Shown: positions 23,329 through 32,507 of the stretch, in pieces
How the letters are laid out: each line of letters begins with the position of its first letter
How positions within the stretch are numbered: position 1 is the first letter of the stretch
IMG/VR virus record: IMGVR_UViG_3300008113_005698
Span: 1-44,695 of that record
DNA: 44,695 nt
Direction: 5' to 3' (one strand)
Source of the DNA: a virus
Position numbers and translations under genes: made by a program
The notes under the pieces: model-generated
The model's database searches: none
The model's input: only the letters and a program-made list of their open reading frames with translations
Told to the model about the DNA's origin: nothing

Positions 23329-24649
23329 TCTTAAAATTTTTTATTTTTTTGTAAAGTTTATACTCATATGTATCTCTATCCTTTCCTATTTGTTCCAATA
23401 ATTTTCTGTTATGTTCCAAATCAGCAAAATTTTCTTTTATCTTTTCTTTTATTTTATTTATATCAATAACGTTTATTCTATTTATTTCATTCATAACAAA
23501 TCTAAATCTTTCTTCGTTATTTTCTATATTGTCATAATATTCATTTATTAACCAATCAAAAGTTTTGAATCCTAATTCTTTTAAGTATTTTAAACTACCA
23601 GGTCTTCCTATCAAAATAAAAGGTTGTCCGTACCAGATTGGTTTCCAAATCTTTTCACTTAAATAGTTTGGTTCATCAAAAAATGAAGTTTCAGTCGTTA
23701 TATTAATTAATGTTCTATCGTAATGATTTTCGGTTTCACAATTGTACCCATGTGCGTTATTCATATCAACAAAATCTAAAACTTCTCTATCCTGAAGTTG
23801 TTCATATTTGGTTTTTATATCTTCACTTGCTTCTTCTTCAAACCACCTTTTACATATGTTACTTAATAGATGCTTATCAAAACTTATTAATGCATTATTT
23901 TTTATATTTTCAAATTGTTCTATTAAAAATAAAATTCTATGTTGAGATATATTTTTGTTATATGATAAAAACTTTTTATCTTTGTTATCTATTCCTTCTA
24001 TATTAAAATTGTATTTAGATTGCTTTGTAAAATATTCAGAACTATTTAATAGATACCAAGAATAATTTATAAATTTTGGAAAAAACTTTTCAGATAATAA
24101 GTTATTATTTTTACTTTGCTTATATTTTTTTATCTTATTTTCAATATCAAAATCATTCACTATTACCAAAACATTTCTCAAATCAAATCCATTTTCTCTC
24201 AATTTAGTAACAATACTATCTATAAAAAAATTACTTACATATCCTTCATGCGAATAATTTATTATTAGATTTCCCTTTCCATTATTTATTGCATCTTTTA
24301 TTTTAGGATTTATCTTTGAAAATACATTTGAATCATAAACAGAATGACTCCAATGACCCCAAAATTCTATTGGGTAATACCAAATATTTCCACATGCACC
24401 GGTTGCTGCGTAATAATATGGAACGAAATCAACTAATTGTTGGTGTGTTTTTATAAACCCACAATAGTTTGTCCATGTGTTGTATTTATCTGCTGTAAAT
24501 TTTCTTCCTAATTCAAATTCTAAACCATCTATATTTTTGTTTTCAATTTCTTTAATATAATTGAATACCTCACCATCCACTCCATTTGGAATAAATCCAT
24601 GAATGTTCCAATTATCATAAACTAAATATATTCTGTCAAAATTACGCAT
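23303..24649 (-). CDS. GT10-like glycosyltransferase, paralogue 1
   Basis: The 448-residue protein is one of three relatives in the island. All share a C-terminal donor-site-like block: here ITTETSFFDEPNYLSEKIWK, then PFILIGRPGSLKYLKELGFK and FDWLINEYYD. The pattern TE..F...LSEK..KP with a following G..G.L..LGF resembles the C-terminal part of GT10 fucosyltransferase-like enzymes. The N-terminus (FDRIYLVYDNWNIHGFIPNG) matches that of paralogue 3. It overlaps the thiamine-enzyme gene by eight bases. It probably moves a sugar from a nucleotide donor to a growing glycan; donor and acceptor cannot be read from the sequence. Confidence 0.55.
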   Translation of the reverse strand: MRNFDRIYLVYDNWNIHGFIPNGVDGEVFNYIKEIENKNIDGLEFELGRKFTADKYNTWTNYCGFIKTHQQLVDFVPYYYAATGACGNIWYYPIEFWGHWSHSVYDSNVFSKINPKIKDAINNGKGNLIINYSHEGYVSNFFIDSIVTKLRENGFDLRNVLVIVNDFDIENKIKKYKQSKNNNLLSEKFFPKFINYSWYLLNSSEYFTKQSKYNFNIEGIDNKDKKFLSYNKNISQHRILFLIEQFENIKNNALISFDKHLLSNICKRWFEEEASEDIKTKYEQLQDREVLDFVDMNNAHGYNCETENHYDRTLINITTETSFFDEPNYLSEKIWKPIWYGQPFILIGRPGSLKYLKELGFKTFDWLINEYYDNIENNEERFRFVMNEINRINVIDINKIKEKIKENFADLEHNRKLLEQIGKDRDTYEYKLYKKIKNFKNEKDYNVF

Positions 24650-25187
24650 AGTATAATTCAGGATACTCTACTAATATATGAATACCACCTTCTTTGGTTG
24701 CATATTTGTAAGCCAATTCAATATCAACTGGTGTTTTTAAATCGTGAAATTCTATATTTTTACAAAGAGATTTAAATTCTTCAAAATAATTTCCTCTATG
24801 TTGATGACCTGGATCTATTGGTTTATCACTACCCTTACCTAATCTAATAATTAAGTTTGGTTTCCATTTACCATCACTCATTACACCAATCTTATCAACA
24901 TGATTTATTAATTGATTTGCTGCACAAATAATAAAATCCCAACGAGGATAGAATGTAATAACTCTTTTACCAGCCATTGCCATACCTAAACTCATTCCCA
25001 TTTGAGTTTCTTCCATTACAGGAGTTTCTATCATTTTTTCTTTGGGTACAAAGTTTAAAGTTGTACTCATAGGATTACCTTGATAAACTATTTGTTGACC
25101 AATAAAAACAGAATCTTCTAATTCTGCTAAATTTTTCATAGCTTCGGTTAAAGCATCTTTATAAGGTGTATATTGTGGTGAACTCAT
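24642..25187 (-). CDS. Thiamine-diphosphate enzyme, pyrimidine-binding half
   Basis: The 181-residue product matches the pyrimidine-binding domain of transketolase and E1-beta type enzymes. Typical parts are ALTEAMKNLAELEDSVFIGQ, the segment IETPVMEETQMGMSLGMAMAG (Glu59 or Glu60 as the cofactor-activating residue), FYPRWDFIICAANQLINHVD, and KIGVMSDGKWKPNLIIRLG. It lacks the third C-terminal transketolase domain of full E1-beta. Its partner half is about 6 kb upstream at 31320-31964. Together they could transfer a two-carbon unit or decarboxylate a keto acid during sugar synthesis. The fold call is strong; the substrate is unknown. Confidence 0.75.
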   Translation of the reverse strand: MSSPQYTPYKDALTEAMKNLAELEDSVFIGQQIVYQGNPMSTTLNFVPKEKMIETPVMEETQMGMSLGMAMAGKRVITFYPRWDFIICAANQLINHVDKIGVMSDGKWKPNLIIRLGKGSDKPIDPGHQHRGNYFEEFKSLCKNIEFHDLKTPVDIELAYKYATKEGGIHILVEYPELYYA

Positions 25188-25190
25188 ACT

Positions 25191-26168
25191 TTATTTTTTA
25201 AATTCTGATTTATGCTCTAAATACCATTCGTATGCTGATTGTAATCCATCTTCTAATGATGTGGTTGCTTGCCATCCTAAATTATCATAAATCTTAAATG
25301 AATCAATCTTACGAGTAGGAATCATAGATGGTTTACCTTTGATAAATTCAGTTGGTGCATTATAGTTTGCAATTCTTTTCATTGATTCCAATACTTCCAA
25401 TACTGAATATACTCTATTAGAACCGATATTATAAACTTGGAAATCTTCTGTTTCTTTTTCCATCACAATTTGCAATGCTTCAACAAAATCTTCAATGTAT
25501 AATAAATCTCTTAATTCACTACCATCACCCCATACTGGAATTGGGTCCATCTTATCTGCTACTTTTCTAATTGTTGCGGGTGTAACATGGCATTTATCAA
25601 AATCATATTTATCATGCGGTCCGTATAAATTTGCAGGTCTAATGACAGTACATTTCATTTTAGTTGGTAAATATTTTGCATATAATTCACATTGAACTTC
25701 TGCATATCTTTTCATCCAACCAACAGGAAAGTATACTGGATATGGTTCATCGAATAAGAAATCTGTTTCTGTCACAGGTTGGTCACCTTTCGGTGGATAG
25801 ACTGTATTTGATGATAAGAAAATGTAATGTTGAACTTTATTTCTCCAACTTGCATCAATTAAAAAATTATTCATTGCTACATTCGGAGTAACATGTGCAA
25901 GTGGGTCAACGACAGTATCAACTGCATTTGATGTACTTGCTGCACAATGAAATACCGCATCTACTCCTTCGGTTGCTGCTAAACATCCATCATATGTTTT
26001 TAAATCATAGTATGTGTATTCAACACCATCTAATTGGTTTCTTACACCTCTATTGTGTAAATTAACTCTTATGTTTTTGTAACCTTGCTTATGTAATCGG
26101 TTTGTTAAATTCTGTCCGACTAAACCAGAACCACCTGTTATCAGGATTTTTGAATCTTTATTTATCAT
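25191..26168 (-). CDS. NAD-dependent nucleotide-sugar epimerase/dehydratase (SDR), first copy
   Basis: The 325-residue extended SDR has the dinucleotide-binding loop ITGGSGLVGQ (residues 10-19), FLSSNTVYP (117-125), RPANLYGPHDKYDF, and DLLYIEDFVEAL. It acts on NDP-sugars in the cytoplasm, in GDP-fucose-synthase or GalE style. One oddity is that the expected YxxxK tyrosine (four before Lys153) is Val149; the sequence reads PVYFPVGWMKRYAE. This GWMKR form seems shared with related sequences I recall from phages and bacteria, so it may be a distinct subfamily and not a dead enzyme. It lies three bases upstream of the thiamine-enzyme half. Confidence 0.82.
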   Translation of the reverse strand: MINKDSKILITGGSGLVGQNLTNRLHKQGYKNIRVNLHNRGVRNQLDGVEYTYYDLKTYDGCLAATEGVDAVFHCAASTSNAVDTVVDPLAHVTPNVAMNNFLIDASWRNKVQHYIFLSSNTVYPPKGDQPVTETDFLFDEPYPVYFPVGWMKRYAEVQCELYAKYLPTKMKCTVIRPANLYGPHDKYDFDKCHVTPATIRKVADKMDPIPVWGDGSELRDLLYIEDFVEALQIVMEKETEDFQVYNIGSNRVYSVLEVLESMKRIANYNAPTEFIKGKPSMIPTRKIDSFKIYDNLGWQATTSLEDGLQSAYEWYLEHKSEFKK

Positions 26169-26169
26169 A

Positions 26170-26883
26170 TTATTTTTTTATTATAACTTTGTTTTCTATA
26201 AACTTTTTGTGTTTTTTACTTGTTTCATATACTGATGGGAAGTGTATAGATGCATATCTTTTAAATTCTCCTTTTACTTCCGATACACCATGTTCTACAT
26301 CATTTTTTAACATATCCAATACAACATAATTTCCAAATACAGGCTCTATTGCCATATTATCTTCACCTTTGTTTCTTATATATAACCTACCACCATTTTC
26401 TTCTTTCCATTCATTTGGTTCTGTTAGGTAAATTAAAACCGCACATAATATATTACCATAGTTTCCATCTCTATGTGGATTTTGCATATCTCCATCAATA
26501 TATAAAGTAAATGGTCCACCTAAATTTAAATCAGATTGCTCGAAATCATATTCTTCATATAAATGATTTAATAATTTAAATGTTATTCTGTTTATGGGTA
26601 CTTGTATACTTTCATCATGTAGACCTTCTATCTCTCTCCATTTTTGATATACTTGATATCTATTTGTTTTAACATCAATATCTCTTTCTTTTAATTCTTC
26701 AAATGTAACTCTATTTGATTCGTAGTTACCACCCGAATGGTCATATCTTCCAGTTATGAATTTTGTATCCTTACTTTGCTCAATTACTTTGTTTTTAAGA
26801 ATAATCAATTCATCAATTTCTTCTTTTGTTAATATATCATAGATACTACCTATGTGATATCCTATTTCAAAAAAGTTTTCCAT
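26170..26883 (-). CDS. 2OG-Fe(II) oxygenase, copy 2
   Basis: The 237-residue protein has the prolyl-hydroxylase-like double-stranded beta helix: NPHRDGNYG (His137, Asp139), VFGNYVVLDM, DVEHGVSEV (His198) and FKRYASIHF (Arg209 for 2-oxoglutarate). It would hydroxylate or otherwise oxidise an amino acid side chain or sugar precursor using iron, oxygen and 2-oxoglutarate. It directly follows a related oxygenase with a one-base overlap and precedes an SDR gene by one base. The substrate is unknown; hydroxylation of a virion protein to make a glycosylation point is one possibility. Confidence 0.8.
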   Translation of the reverse strand: MENFFEIGYHIGSIYDILTKEEIDELIILKNKVIEQSKDTKFITGRYDHSGGNYESNRVTFEELKERDIDVKTNRYQVYQKWREIEGLHDESIQVPINRITFKLLNHLYEEYDFEQSDLNLGGPFTLYIDGDMQNPHRDGNYGNILCAVLIYLTEPNEWKEENGGRLYIRNKGEDNMAIEPVFGNYVVLDMLKNDVEHGVSEVKGEFKRYASIHFPSVYETSKKHKKFIENKVIIKK

Positions 26884-27632
26884 TATTTTACATTTTTTAT
26901 TTCAGCAAATTTATTCCAAGCATTAGATTCTGAATTTTCTTTCATTTCAACAAAATGTGCGTATGTAAATCTTTTAAATCCGTTTTTAATTTTATTAACA
27001 GCATGTCTTACATTATTTTGAGTGAAATCTAATATAACATAATCACCAAATTTTGGTGGAACATTTGCTATCTGTTTTTCATTTTCATTTTCCAAAACCA
27101 ATTCACCACCAAATGTATCATTCCAATTTTCGTTTAGATATAAAAGTATAACACATAATCTAGTTTCATTCACACCATCAGCATGCATTTCTATAAAATC
27201 ATTATCTTCGTAATAAGTTATCCCACCTCTACTTCTAACATCTGTTTCTTTTATTTCTAATTCTGGGTATGCATTATTTAATATTCGGATTGAAATATTA
27301 TGAAATTGTTCTCCCATTTGTAATGCATATCTTATATCTTTATTTGCTGCTTTAAACAATTCAACTTCATTTACAAAACACCATTTTTGAGAAAAATGTA
27401 AATTATTTTCTGTTAGGTATTTGTGAACGATGTGCATCTCATCATATGAATATGTATCATCCTCGCTCTTATCTTTGTAGTTATTTGTTGATAATCTTCC
27501 TTTTAATATTTGATTTTTATTATCTTCTACATATGGAAATATAGTAGTTAATTCTTTCAAATATTCTATTTCATTTGATGCTAAAACATTATCTATATTA
27601 TTAATTAAAAATCCGCTTTTTAAAATTTCCAT
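26883..27632 (-). CDS. 2OG-Fe(II) oxygenase, copy 1
   Basis: The 249-residue protein has the same fold as the next gene: FIEMHADGVNETR (His150, Asp152), LLYLNENWNDTFGGELVL, KFGDYVILDF, NNVRHAVNKI (His210) and FKRFTYAHF (Arg221). All metal and cosubstrate residues are in place, so it should be active. The pair arose by duplication or joint acquisition; they differ widely outside the core, so they may act on different substrates. Both ends overlap neighbouring genes by one base, implying coupled translation. Confidence 0.82.
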   Translation of the reverse strand: MEILKSGFLINNIDNVLASNEIEYLKELTTIFPYVEDNKNQILKGRLSTNNYKDKSEDDTYSYDEMHIVHKYLTENNLHFSQKWCFVNEVELFKAANKDIRYALQMGEQFHNISIRILNNAYPELEIKETDVRSRGGITYYEDNDFIEMHADGVNETRLCVILLYLNENWNDTFGGELVLENENEKQIANVPPKFGDYVILDFTQNNVRHAVNKIKNGFKRFTYAHFVEMKENSESNAWNKFAEIKNVK

Positions 27633-28564
27633 TATATGTGCTTTTTATAATAATTATATGTTTTTTCTAAAGCCTTTTCAAATCCCAATTTAGGTAATAA
27701 ATTAATTTCTTTTTGTTTAGTAGTATCCATTTGTCTTCTCATATCACCATTTGGTTTGGATGTATCCCAATTTATTGATAAATTTTTACCACTAATTTTA
27801 ATAAGAGTTTCAATCATTTGTTTGATTGTAATTTCTTCACCTGCACCAAAGTTTACAACTTCATTTTTACCATTGTGATATAATTGTAAAATAGCATCGG
27901 CAACGTCACCTGCATATACAAAATCTCTAATAGGAGAACCATCTCCCCATGCTTCAATTGAGTTACCATTTGCTTCATAAATTTTTTTAATAGTAGATGC
28001 AATTACTGTCCCCTTTCCACTAAAATCATCATATTCACCGAATATATTTGCTGGTCTTAAAATTGACCATTTAGTATAATCATATTGAACTTTATATGCT
28101 TCCAATAATATTTCACCCATTCTCTTACTCCAAGATGGAAACCAATCTGCTTCACCTGGTAATGTTTTCCATACATCACTTTCTACAAATTTTTCAGCAG
28201 GTGAATATACTCCAACTGAACTAACAAATACTAACCAAATATTATTCTTTGAACATTGATTAATAATTTCTGTATTAATTTTGAATGATGGGTATAGGAA
28301 ATCCACAGGTTTTTCTTTTGCTCTTAACGGAGAACCCTTTACTCCAAAAGTATTAAATACTGCATCAAATTTATGATTCATAAATAGGCTCTCTATTGCA
28401 AATGGTTTTGTTAAATCATCTGCTATAAATTCCCAACCAAATGATGGTAGTTCATCATTTTTTCTCAAATCAACTCCTACTACTTTGTAACCTAAATCAA
28501 TACACTTTTTTACTAAATGTGTACCAACTAATCCACTACAACCTGTTATTAAGACCGTTTTCAT
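27632..28564 (-). CDS. NAD-dependent nucleotide-sugar epimerase/dehydratase (SDR), second copy
   Basis: The 310-residue extended SDR begins MKTVLITGCSGLVGTHLV with a classic nucleotide loop. It has FVSSVGVYSPAE (residues 113-124), LRPANIFGEYDDFSG, and IRDFVYAGDVADAI. As in the first copy, the tyrosine expected four before the lysine is absent: the sequence is WFPSWSKRMGE (Lys147, Pro143). It probably modifies an NDP-sugar for the island's transferases. It overlaps the upstream glycosyltransferase gene by 29 bases. Confidence 0.8.
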   Translation of the reverse strand: MKTVLITGCSGLVGTHLVKKCIDLGYKVVGVDLRKNDELPSFGWEFIADDLTKPFAIESLFMNHKFDAVFNTFGVKGSPLRAKEKPVDFLYPSFKINTEIINQCSKNNIWLVFVSSVGVYSPAEKFVESDVWKTLPGEADWFPSWSKRMGEILLEAYKVQYDYTKWSILRPANIFGEYDDFSGKGTVIASTIKKIYEANGNSIEAWGDGSPIRDFVYAGDVADAILQLYHNGKNEVVNFGAGEEITIKQMIETLIKISGKNLSINWDTSKPNGDMRRQMDTTKQKEINLLPKLGFEKALEKTYNYYKKHI

Positions 28565-29858
28565 TATGTTTTAATTTATCGTATAATATTTTAAATCCAT
28601 CATTAATATTCAAAGATAAGAAATGTTTTTGGTTTTCTCTAATAATATCTATATCTTTTTTTATAACTTCAATTAATTCTTCGTTTGTCATTTTTAAAAA
28701 TCTATCAATTTCCGATAACACCATGTCTAATCTTTGAAAATCATTTTCACATTCATCAAATGAATAATCTAATATTGTATATTTTTTAAATCCTAATTTT
28801 TCTAAATTACCAACCAATCCTTTATTTCCTATTGGTATAAAAAATTGACCATTTAATATTGGTTTAAATATCTTTTCAGTTAAATTGCATCCTTTTGAAA
28901 AGAAATCAGTTTCAGTTACAATGTTAAAACAACTATTTTCATAGTAACTAGCAATATTATATTTTGGAGATGCTTGCTCTCCTATTTCTTCCTGTGTTAC
29001 TGAATCTAGATTAAATGGAAATAATTTAATAAGTTCAATAGAATCTTCTTTTGTTAAGTTTCTCATTGTTCTATATTGATGTATTATTTTAAATAATTCA
29101 TCCGAAAAATCTATATGGTCATATAACAATGCAGAGACATATCCATCTTTTAAGTAACCATTTTTATATAACCAAAGTAAAAATACAGAACGATGTGCTC
29201 TGTTGCAACTTTTGTTTAATGAATAATATTTTTTTTCTTTTGGTGACTCTATCCATTTATCAATATCGGATATTCTTACTTCATAATCTTTTATACTAAA
29301 TTGTCGTTTAACATCACTATATTGATTAACTTCTTGCCCCATACTATATGCAAAGAATGGAAACCAAATACCATAATCACTTTCTAAATTTTCATATATT
29401 GTGTTACTCGATATAAATGTACAATTATCATATCCAATTAGTCCTTTTAATTTATTATGTGTCCAATCATCATAACTACCTTCGTGTAAATTTATAAATA
29501 AAAATCTTTTATTTAATGTTTTAAAATAATGTAATTTTTCAAAATCTAAACTATCATATCTAACCTTTCCAGAGAATATTATGTAATCTGGATTGTCGTG
29601 GTTATTACTCAAATATATTTTTCTATCATCGTCCAATGCTAATTTTATTAAACCAGGTTTATGTTCTTCAATTCGTTGATTCATTATAAATTCGGGATGA
29701 CGAGTTGATTCTATATTTGAATTTATAAATTTTTTAAATTCATCATATGATGTGAATTCTTCTGCTTTTATTTTTGCAATATCAGAATCACTTGTTGCAT
29801 TTGGAATTGGATATAAATCTTTATACCAATCTTTATAATATAATTTAATCGTTTGCAA
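28536..29858 (-). CDS. GT10-like glycosyltransferase, paralogue 2
   Basis: The 440-residue protein shares the C-terminal block of its two relatives: FNIVTETDFFSKGCNLTEKI, then FKPILNGQFFIPIGNKG, LEKLGFKKYTILDYSFDE. The N-terminal half is different from the other two (IPNATSDSDIAKIKAEEF). The middle part has LNKSCNRAHRSVFLLWLYKN, which corresponds to LSYNKNISQHRILFLIEQF in paralogue 1 and LLNRNAYKPHRFYLLSKLNE in paralogue 3. It overlaps both neighbours. A glycosyltransferase with its own acceptor is likely. Confidence 0.55.
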   Translation of the reverse strand: MQTIKLYYKDWYKDLYPIPNATSDSDIAKIKAEEFTSYDEFKKFINSNIESTRHPEFIMNQRIEEHKPGLIKLALDDDRKIYLSNNHDNPDYIIFSGKVRYDSLDFEKLHYFKTLNKRFLFINLHEGSYDDWTHNKLKGLIGYDNCTFISSNTIYENLESDYGIWFPFFAYSMGQEVNQYSDVKRQFSIKDYEVRISDIDKWIESPKEKKYYSLNKSCNRAHRSVFLLWLYKNGYLKDGYVSALLYDHIDFSDELFKIIHQYRTMRNLTKEDSIELIKLFPFNLDSVTQEEIGEQASPKYNIASYYENSCFNIVTETDFFSKGCNLTEKIFKPILNGQFFIPIGNKGLVGNLEKLGFKKYTILDYSFDECENDFQRLDMVLSEIDRFLKMTNEELIEVIKKDIDIIRENQKHFLSLNINDGFKILYDKLKHNENGLNNRL

Positions 29859-31335
29859 TTTGTACTAATATTTTAGATAAAAAAGATTTATTTTTTAAAT
29901 CCATATACATGTCGTGATTATGTTTTAATATATCAAAACTTTCTATGTATATTTTTTTAAGTGTTTCTATGTTGTTTATTTTTTCAATTTCTTTTAAAAC
30001 CGCTTTCATTCTTTCTTTAGGGTCTTTTATTAAATCATAACTCTCATCAATCCATTTATCAAATGTTTTAAATCCTCTTTCTTTTAAATGATGTAAATGT
30101 TTATATCCACCTACCACAATAAACGGATGAAAATAATATAATGCTTTGCAAGTTTTTTCTGTTAGATGTGCAGAATTATCTTCGAAGCAAGTTTCTGATA
30201 CTATTGAGAAATATGAATTTTTAAACAATGTATGGTCGGTATTTGCAAACACATCAAAAAATTCCTTTAAGTTTGCTAATTGTGTTCTTTCTTCTGGTAT
30301 TTTTACAGAACCTAAATTTTGAAATGCTTCCATTATAGGTAAATCTTTTATAAAATCATTTTCACTTAATATTGGTTCTAAATAATTATCGTATTTTATA
30401 ATACCTTCGTTATTAAAAAGACAAGAAAAATAACTATCATCCAATGCTCCCATTTCATTTAATTTTGATAACAAATAAAATCTATGTGGTTTATATGCAT
30501 TTCTATTTAATAATATAAACTTTTTATCTCTATCTAAATTTTCTAATACTTCTTCTTCTGTTAGATTTTTTATTTCATATCCCAATTTATCTATCCTACC
30601 AATATTCATTTGCATACTCTTTGAAATAATTTCAAACAAATATTCCGATTTATATACATGTATTTTATTAATAATATTATTTTTAATACAATATTCATCA
30701 TATAATTCTTCTACATTATGATTACCATGTATTATATAAATTAATTCAGCAGGTAAATCAAAAGCCTTTATTGATTCGTATATACAATCAAAAAATAAAT
30801 TTATATCACCACCTCCTTCTTCTATATTTGATAAAACTAATTTTATTTTTCCATTACGAAGTGCAGTTAATACTTTATCATCTAAATTTAAAAGTTTACC
30901 ACCTCTATACATTCTTTCGGTTGGACTTATCCATTCTGGTTCTTCTGCAAAAATAAATAAAACATTACCCTTAAAATCTATAAGATAAATGTTTTCTTCA
31001 CCATCAACAATATCATCTAAATTTTTTAGATTAACTGTCCATCTTTCATCTGAATTTTGTAGTTTGAATCTGTATTTATTATCATCAATACCTTCCCAAT
31101 ATCCATACCATTTAAATGGTTTATTATATACATAATTGTAAACCTTTTCTCCTGTTTCTTTGACATATACATCCCACATACCATCGTGGCAGTGGCGTGT
31201 AAAATCATCCCAATTATCTATCTTATAAAATTTTCTTACTTTATCTAAAGATTCAATAATTAAGTCTGTGTTTCCGTTTGGTATGAAACACCCATCTATT
31301 TCTTTATCGAAAACTAAATTTAAAAAATTACCCAT
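29845..31335 (-). CDS. GT10-like glycosyltransferase, paralogue 3
   Basis: From the chosen start (MGNFLNLVFDKEIDGCFIPN) the protein has 496 residues. An ATG eight codons earlier (31359) exists, but the 31335 start aligns with paralogue 1 (MRNFDRI...GFIPNG) and shortens the overlap with the upstream gene to 16 bases. The C-terminal block reads FSIVSETCFEDNSAHLTEKT, then FHPFIVVGGYKHLHHLKERG and FKTFDKWIDESYD. The middle holds LLNRNAYKPHRFYLLSKLNE. It probably adds a sugar to the island's glycan. The family link to GT10 is from motif shape only. Confidence 0.55.
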   Translation of the reverse strand: MGNFLNLVFDKEIDGCFIPNGNTDLIIESLDKVRKFYKIDNWDDFTRHCHDGMWDVYVKETGEKVYNYVYNKPFKWYGYWEGIDDNKYRFKLQNSDERWTVNLKNLDDIVDGEENIYLIDFKGNVLFIFAEEPEWISPTERMYRGGKLLNLDDKVLTALRNGKIKLVLSNIEEGGGDINLFFDCIYESIKAFDLPAELIYIIHGNHNVEELYDEYCIKNNIINKIHVYKSEYLFEIISKSMQMNIGRIDKLGYEIKNLTEEEVLENLDRDKKFILLNRNAYKPHRFYLLSKLNEMGALDDSYFSCLFNNEGIIKYDNYLEPILSENDFIKDLPIMEAFQNLGSVKIPEERTQLANLKEFFDVFANTDHTLFKNSYFSIVSETCFEDNSAHLTEKTCKALYYFHPFIVVGGYKHLHHLKERGFKTFDKWIDESYDLIKDPKERMKAVLKEIEKINNIETLKKIYIESFDILKHNHDMYMDLKNKSFLSKILVQIAND

Positions 31336-31964
31336 TTTCCAGTTCCGTAATGTGGCCATTGTTTTTCATAAGAATACCAAATAACTTTTTCAGTAGGTAC
31401 ATCTCTTTTTACACCATTCCAAGTTGCTTCCGTTGGTGTATTAGTTGATACACCATTATCTTCTACTATAAATACAATTGGTAAATCGTATCTAACTGCG
31501 TATTTATGTGCTTCATAAAAACCACCGGTCTCAAACGCCATATCACCTATGAAACAAAATACTTTATCTTCTTTACCATCTCTTTTATTTGCCATTGCAA
31601 CTCCTAATGCTATTGGTATAATTGCACCCACAATTGCAGAAGCATAAAATTTATTTTCTTCATCTACCATTGTAATAGATTTTCCATCTAATATCATTTG
31701 TTCTGCGTAATCTGCTGATATTCCTTTTAATACCCAATGATAGTGTGAACGCCAAGTTGAGAATACCCAATCGGTTTCTTTAACTCTTTTGAATATTTCT
31801 ATCAATTCATCTTCATTACCACCACTTAAATGAACAGGTCCTTTAATTCTACCTGCTTCCCAATGGTCAGCAATCATTCTCTCAAAACGTATTAATTTTT
31901 CTTTTGTCCATCCAATCTCATTATTATCTCTAACGATTGGGTATTTTTCTAAATTTTGTATCAT
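31320..31964 (-). CDS. Thiamine-diphosphate enzyme, cofactor-binding half
   Basis: The 214-residue product matches the diphosphate-binding domain of E1-alpha/transketolase enzymes: VFSTWRSHYHWVLKG, AIVGAIIPIALGVAMANK, the metal and diphosphate motif FIGDMAFETGGFYEAHKYA (Asp141), and LPIVFIVEDNGVSTNTPT (Asn170). It is short compared with typical E1-alpha (330 or more residues). Its partner domain is encoded at 24642-25187. The gene overlaps the RmlC-like stop by four bases. The pair probably forms a two-subunit enzyme acting on a sugar or keto acid for the island's product. Confidence 0.78.
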   Translation of the reverse strand: MIQNLEKYPIVRDNNEIGWTKEKLIRFERMIADHWEAGRIKGPVHLSGGNEDELIEIFKRVKETDWVFSTWRSHYHWVLKGISADYAEQMILDGKSITMVDEENKFYASAIVGAIIPIALGVAMANKRDGKEDKVFCFIGDMAFETGGFYEAHKYAVRYDLPIVFIVEDNGVSTNTPTEATWNGVKRDVPTEKVIWYSYEKQWPHYGTGKWVIF

Positions 31965-32506
31965 CTGTCTCTTTTTTGTAATATTGGATTATTTGTTGGC
32001 CATTCCATTTGAAACTCCGGGTCATTCCACTTCACCACACCTTGCTCATCTGCATCCACATAACCATCTTTATAAAATAAGTTATAGTGAAACATACAAT
32101 CGGTTAAAGCGTAATGTCCATTTGCAAAACCCGGTGGAACTAATACTTGATTTCGTAATCTTTCGGTTATAATAAAACTTTCCCATTCACCATATGTATC
32201 TGATTCTGGTCTCATATCCAATACAACTAAATAGATATCACCAACTGCTGCTTGGACTAATTTCCAAGTTTTATTATCCCAATGTAATCCTCTTAATACA
32301 CCTTTATATGAACGAGAAAACCTTCCGTGAATGGAAAGTTCTTCTTTATCATAATGTATCTGATTCATAACCGGATGTTCTTCCGAATGATATGTTGTAA
32401 ATATTTCACCTCTGTATTCTCTGAATACTGATGGTGTGTACATTGGTACTTGATAACCGAATTTTTTAGATGGAGTTACTGAAAACTCATCCCATTTATT
32501 ACTCAT
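31961..32506 (-). CDS. dTDP-4-keto-sugar 3,5-epimerase (RmlC-like cupin)
   Basis: The 181-residue product matches RmlC: FSRSYKGVLRGLHWDN, GDIYLVVLDMRPESDTYGEW, RNQVLVPPGFANGHYALTD, and a WNDPEFQMEWPTNNPILQKR ending. RmlC enzymes are about 180 residues and epimerise C3 and/or C5 of 4-keto-6-deoxy sugars. The start at 32506 is preferred: it lies one base after the upstream TAG, whereas a longer frame from 32575 would overlap by 68 bases and adds no family sequence. The neighbouring SDR probably makes or uses the same keto-sugar. It may be a 3- or 5-only epimerase. Confidence 0.85.
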   Translation of the reverse strand: MSNKWDEFSVTPSKKFGYQVPMYTPSVFREYRGEIFTTYHSEEHPVMNQIHYDKEELSIHGRFSRSYKGVLRGLHWDNKTWKLVQAAVGDIYLVVLDMRPESDTYGEWESFIITERLRNQVLVPPGFANGHYALTDCMFHYNLFYKDGYVDADEQGVVKWNDPEFQMEWPTNNPILQKRDR

Positions 32507-32507
32507 A

